Below are positions 62,879-64,000 of a DNA stretch of 64,000 nt, in pieces. The notes under the pieces were generated by a model that was not told where the DNA came from, searched no databases, and worked only from the letters and a program-made list of their open reading frames with translations. The stretch comes from Mitsuaria sp. PDC51. Lineage in GTDB: Bacteria; Pseudomonadota; Gammaproteobacteria; Burkholderiales; Burkholderiaceae_C. How positions within the stretch are numbered: position 1 is the first letter of the stretch; each line of letters opens with the position of its first letter. The stretch lies in contig NZ_FOZE01000002.1 of NCBI RefSeq assembly GCF_900113225.1, forward strand, positions 1,860,001-1,924,000, read 5' to 3'. Position numbers and translations under genes: made by a program.

Positions 62879-62934
62879 GTGTGGCCGTGAGGCCGGGGAC
62901 CCGTGTAGCCGTGTAGCCGTGAGGCCGCGGACCC
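62879..62934. repeat. seven 8-bp tandem repeats with internal direct repeat
   Basis: The stretch divides into 8-base units GTGTGGCC, GTGAGGCC, GGGGACCC, GTGTAGCC, GTGTAGCC, GTGAGGCC and GCGGACCC, an A-A'-B-A-A-A'-B order. The 20-base block at 62884-62903 recurs at 62916-62935 with one mismatch. It lies between the AEC gene and the sensor-kinase stop. Confidence 0.75.
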
Positions 62935-62944
62935 GGGGGCTGGG

Positions 62945-64000
62945 CTACGAGGCCAGCGGCAGCTCGAGCGCGAAGCTGAAGCGGCTGCCCTCGTCCACCG
63001 AGGTCTGGACGGTGATCTCCCCGCCCATCAGGCGGACGAGCTGCTGGCTGATCGCCAGGCCCAGGCCGGTGCCGCCGGCGCGGCGCGAGAGGTCCGCCAC
63101 CTGCTCGAAGGGCTGGAACAGCCGCTCCATCTGCTCGCGCGCCATGCCGATGCCGGTGTCGGAGACGGTGAAGCGCAGCATCAGGCTGCTCGGGCCCTGG
63201 GCCACGACGTCCACCGACAGCCCGATCCGGCCGTGGTCGGTGAACTTGACCGCGTTGGACAGCAGGTTCAGCAGCACCTGGCGCAGCCGCTGGCCGTCCG
63301 CGCGCACCCGCGTCGGCAGCTGCGCGTCGAGGTGGACGTCGAAGGCCAGGCCCTTCTCGGCGGCGCGCGGCCGCATCGATTCGCTGCAGATCTCGAGCAG
63401 CGCCCGCAGGTCCAGCGGGCTGAGCTGCAGGGTCAGCTTGCCGGCCTCGATGCTGGCGACGTCCAGCAGGTCGGTGATCAGCACCAGCAGGTGCTCGCCG
63501 GACTCGCGCATCAGGCGGATGCGTTGCTGCTGCGCCTCGCTGAGCGAGGCATCCATCTGCAGCAGCTGCGCGAAGCCGAGGATGGCGTTGAGCGGCGTGC
63601 GGAACTCGTGGCTCATCGTCGCCAGGAAGCGGCTCTTGGCCTGGTTCGCCGCCTCGGCGCGCTGCTTGGCCTGGGACAGCTCGACGGTGCGCTCGGTAAC
63701 CAGTTCCTCGAGGTGGTCGCGATGCTGGGTGAGTTCCTGCTCCGCCAGCCGGCGCAGCGTGATGTCGCTGACCAGGCCCTCGATGCGCGGCGCGCCGTCG
63801 AGCACCAGGTGCAGGCTGAGCTCGACCCACAGGTCGCGTCCGTCTCGCGTGGTCACCAGCAGCGGCACCTGCTGCAGCAGCCGGTGGCGCTCCAGCGCGA
63901 GGGCCAGGCGCCGGTACTCGTCGCGCTCGATGCGCACCACGCGCCGCAGCGTGACGCCCTGCGCGTCCTCGGGCCGGCCCAGTCCCAGCATGTGGGCCAG
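62945..64000 (-). CDS. PAS-containing sensor histidine kinase (5' end outside window)
   Basis: At least 351 residues are visible; the start lies beyond the window. A PAS/PAC unit ([32 protein letters not shown]) leads by a coiled helix into the DHp domain, with the phospho-acceptor His in [20 protein letters not shown]. The ATPase domain follows ([35 protein letters not shown]). It ends after the ATPase domain, so no receiver is fused at the C-terminus. The type is the widespread hybrid-like kinase subfamily. Signal and partner cannot be deduced from here. Confidence 0.9.
   Translation of the reverse strand: MAHMLGLGRPEDAQGVTLRRVVRIERDEYRRLALALERHRLLQQVPLLVTTRDGRDLWVELSLHLVLDGAPRIEGLVSDITLRRLAEQELTQHRDHLEELVTERTVELSQAKQRAEAANQAKSRFLATMSHEFRTPLNAILGFAQLLQMDASLSEAQQQRIRLMRESGEHLLVLITDLLDVASIEAGKLTLQLSPLDLRALLEICSESMRPRAAEKGLAFDVHLDAQLPTRVRADGQRLRQVLLNLLSNAVKFTDHGRIGLSVDVVAQGPSSLMLRFTVSDTGIGMAREQMERLFQPFEQVADLSRRAGGTGLGLAISQQLVRLMGGEITVQTSVDEGSRFSFALELPLAS

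Overview
This 64 kb window is a GC-rich (about 70 %) chromosomal stretch of a betaproteobacterium, most likely of the order Burkholderiales and close to the Roseateles/Mitsuaria/Rubrivivax group. The assignment is an inference from gene order and protein style: amgK-lptD-surA-rsmA, bamE next to fur, hpf-ptsN-hprK, rsmB-DUF4390-ntrY-ntrX, metX-metW and an ExbB/ExbD pair beside leuS are typical of that group. I see no insertion sequence, prophage, CRISPR array or rRNA operon. It is mostly core chromosome, with one tRNA gene (tRNA-Phe).

Layout. 0-5 kb: end of a TPR protein, a GNAT acetyltransferase, two glutathione S-transferases, and a DUF898/YjgN membrane protein overlapping an M48 peptidase. 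5-13.8 kb: signal peptide peptidase SppA, a SAM-II-type riboswitch with terminator in front of metX-metW, an AstE/ASPA-type deacylase, a monoacylglycerol-lipase-like hydrolase, an M20 peptidase and a LysR regulator. 13.8-19.8 kb: outer-membrane assembly block (amgK divergent from lptD-surA-rsmA). 19.8-28.2 kb: orphan barstar with a gene remnant behind it, malic enzyme maeB divergent from a DctS/DctR-like two-component pair, then thiL-pgpA-pncC. 28.2-35.7 kb (minus strand): leuS-lptE-holA, followed by a cupredoxin-like gene and a membrane GGDEF-EAL c-di-GMP enzyme. 35.7-41.8 kb: exbB-exbD, dapB-bamE divergent from fur, hprK, ptsN, hpf, then a long untranslated stretch in front of a CorA transporter. 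42.8-47.3 kb: a non-coding region with an orphan terminator, a periplasmic glutathione peroxidase divergent from an acyl-ACP-desaturase-like diiron protein, gloA, a DUF3034 barrel protein with an exported truncated globin, and tRNA-Phe. 47.3-52.4 kb: ntrX-ntrY-DUF4390-rsmB. 52.5-64 kb: folE, queC-lemA, a DUF4139 protein, proA, an M16 peptidase, a GNAT protein, an AEC transporter and a truncated sensor kinase.

How the genes work together. Many encode envelope construction: LptD and LptE form the LPS translocon, SurA chaperones barrel proteins, BamE belongs to the barrel assembly machine, and SppA, M48 and M16 are proteases. AmgK recycles cell-wall sugars. PtsN and HprK are nitrogen-PTS parts, and NtrY/NtrX is a nitrogen/redox two-component system. 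A second theme is small-molecule and redox sensing: cupredoxin plus GGDEF-EAL, exported globin, periplasmic peroxidase and Fur.

The most interesting non-coding signals are the SAM-II riboswitch with a visible antiterminator/terminator switch, a structured leader with a proline-containing small ORF before corA, an 8 x 11-bp degenerate tandem repeat upstream of the M16 peptidase gene, and divergent gene pairs whose opposing -10 elements lie almost back to back. Many genes here carry a TAnnnT-type -10 element only a few bases before the start codon.
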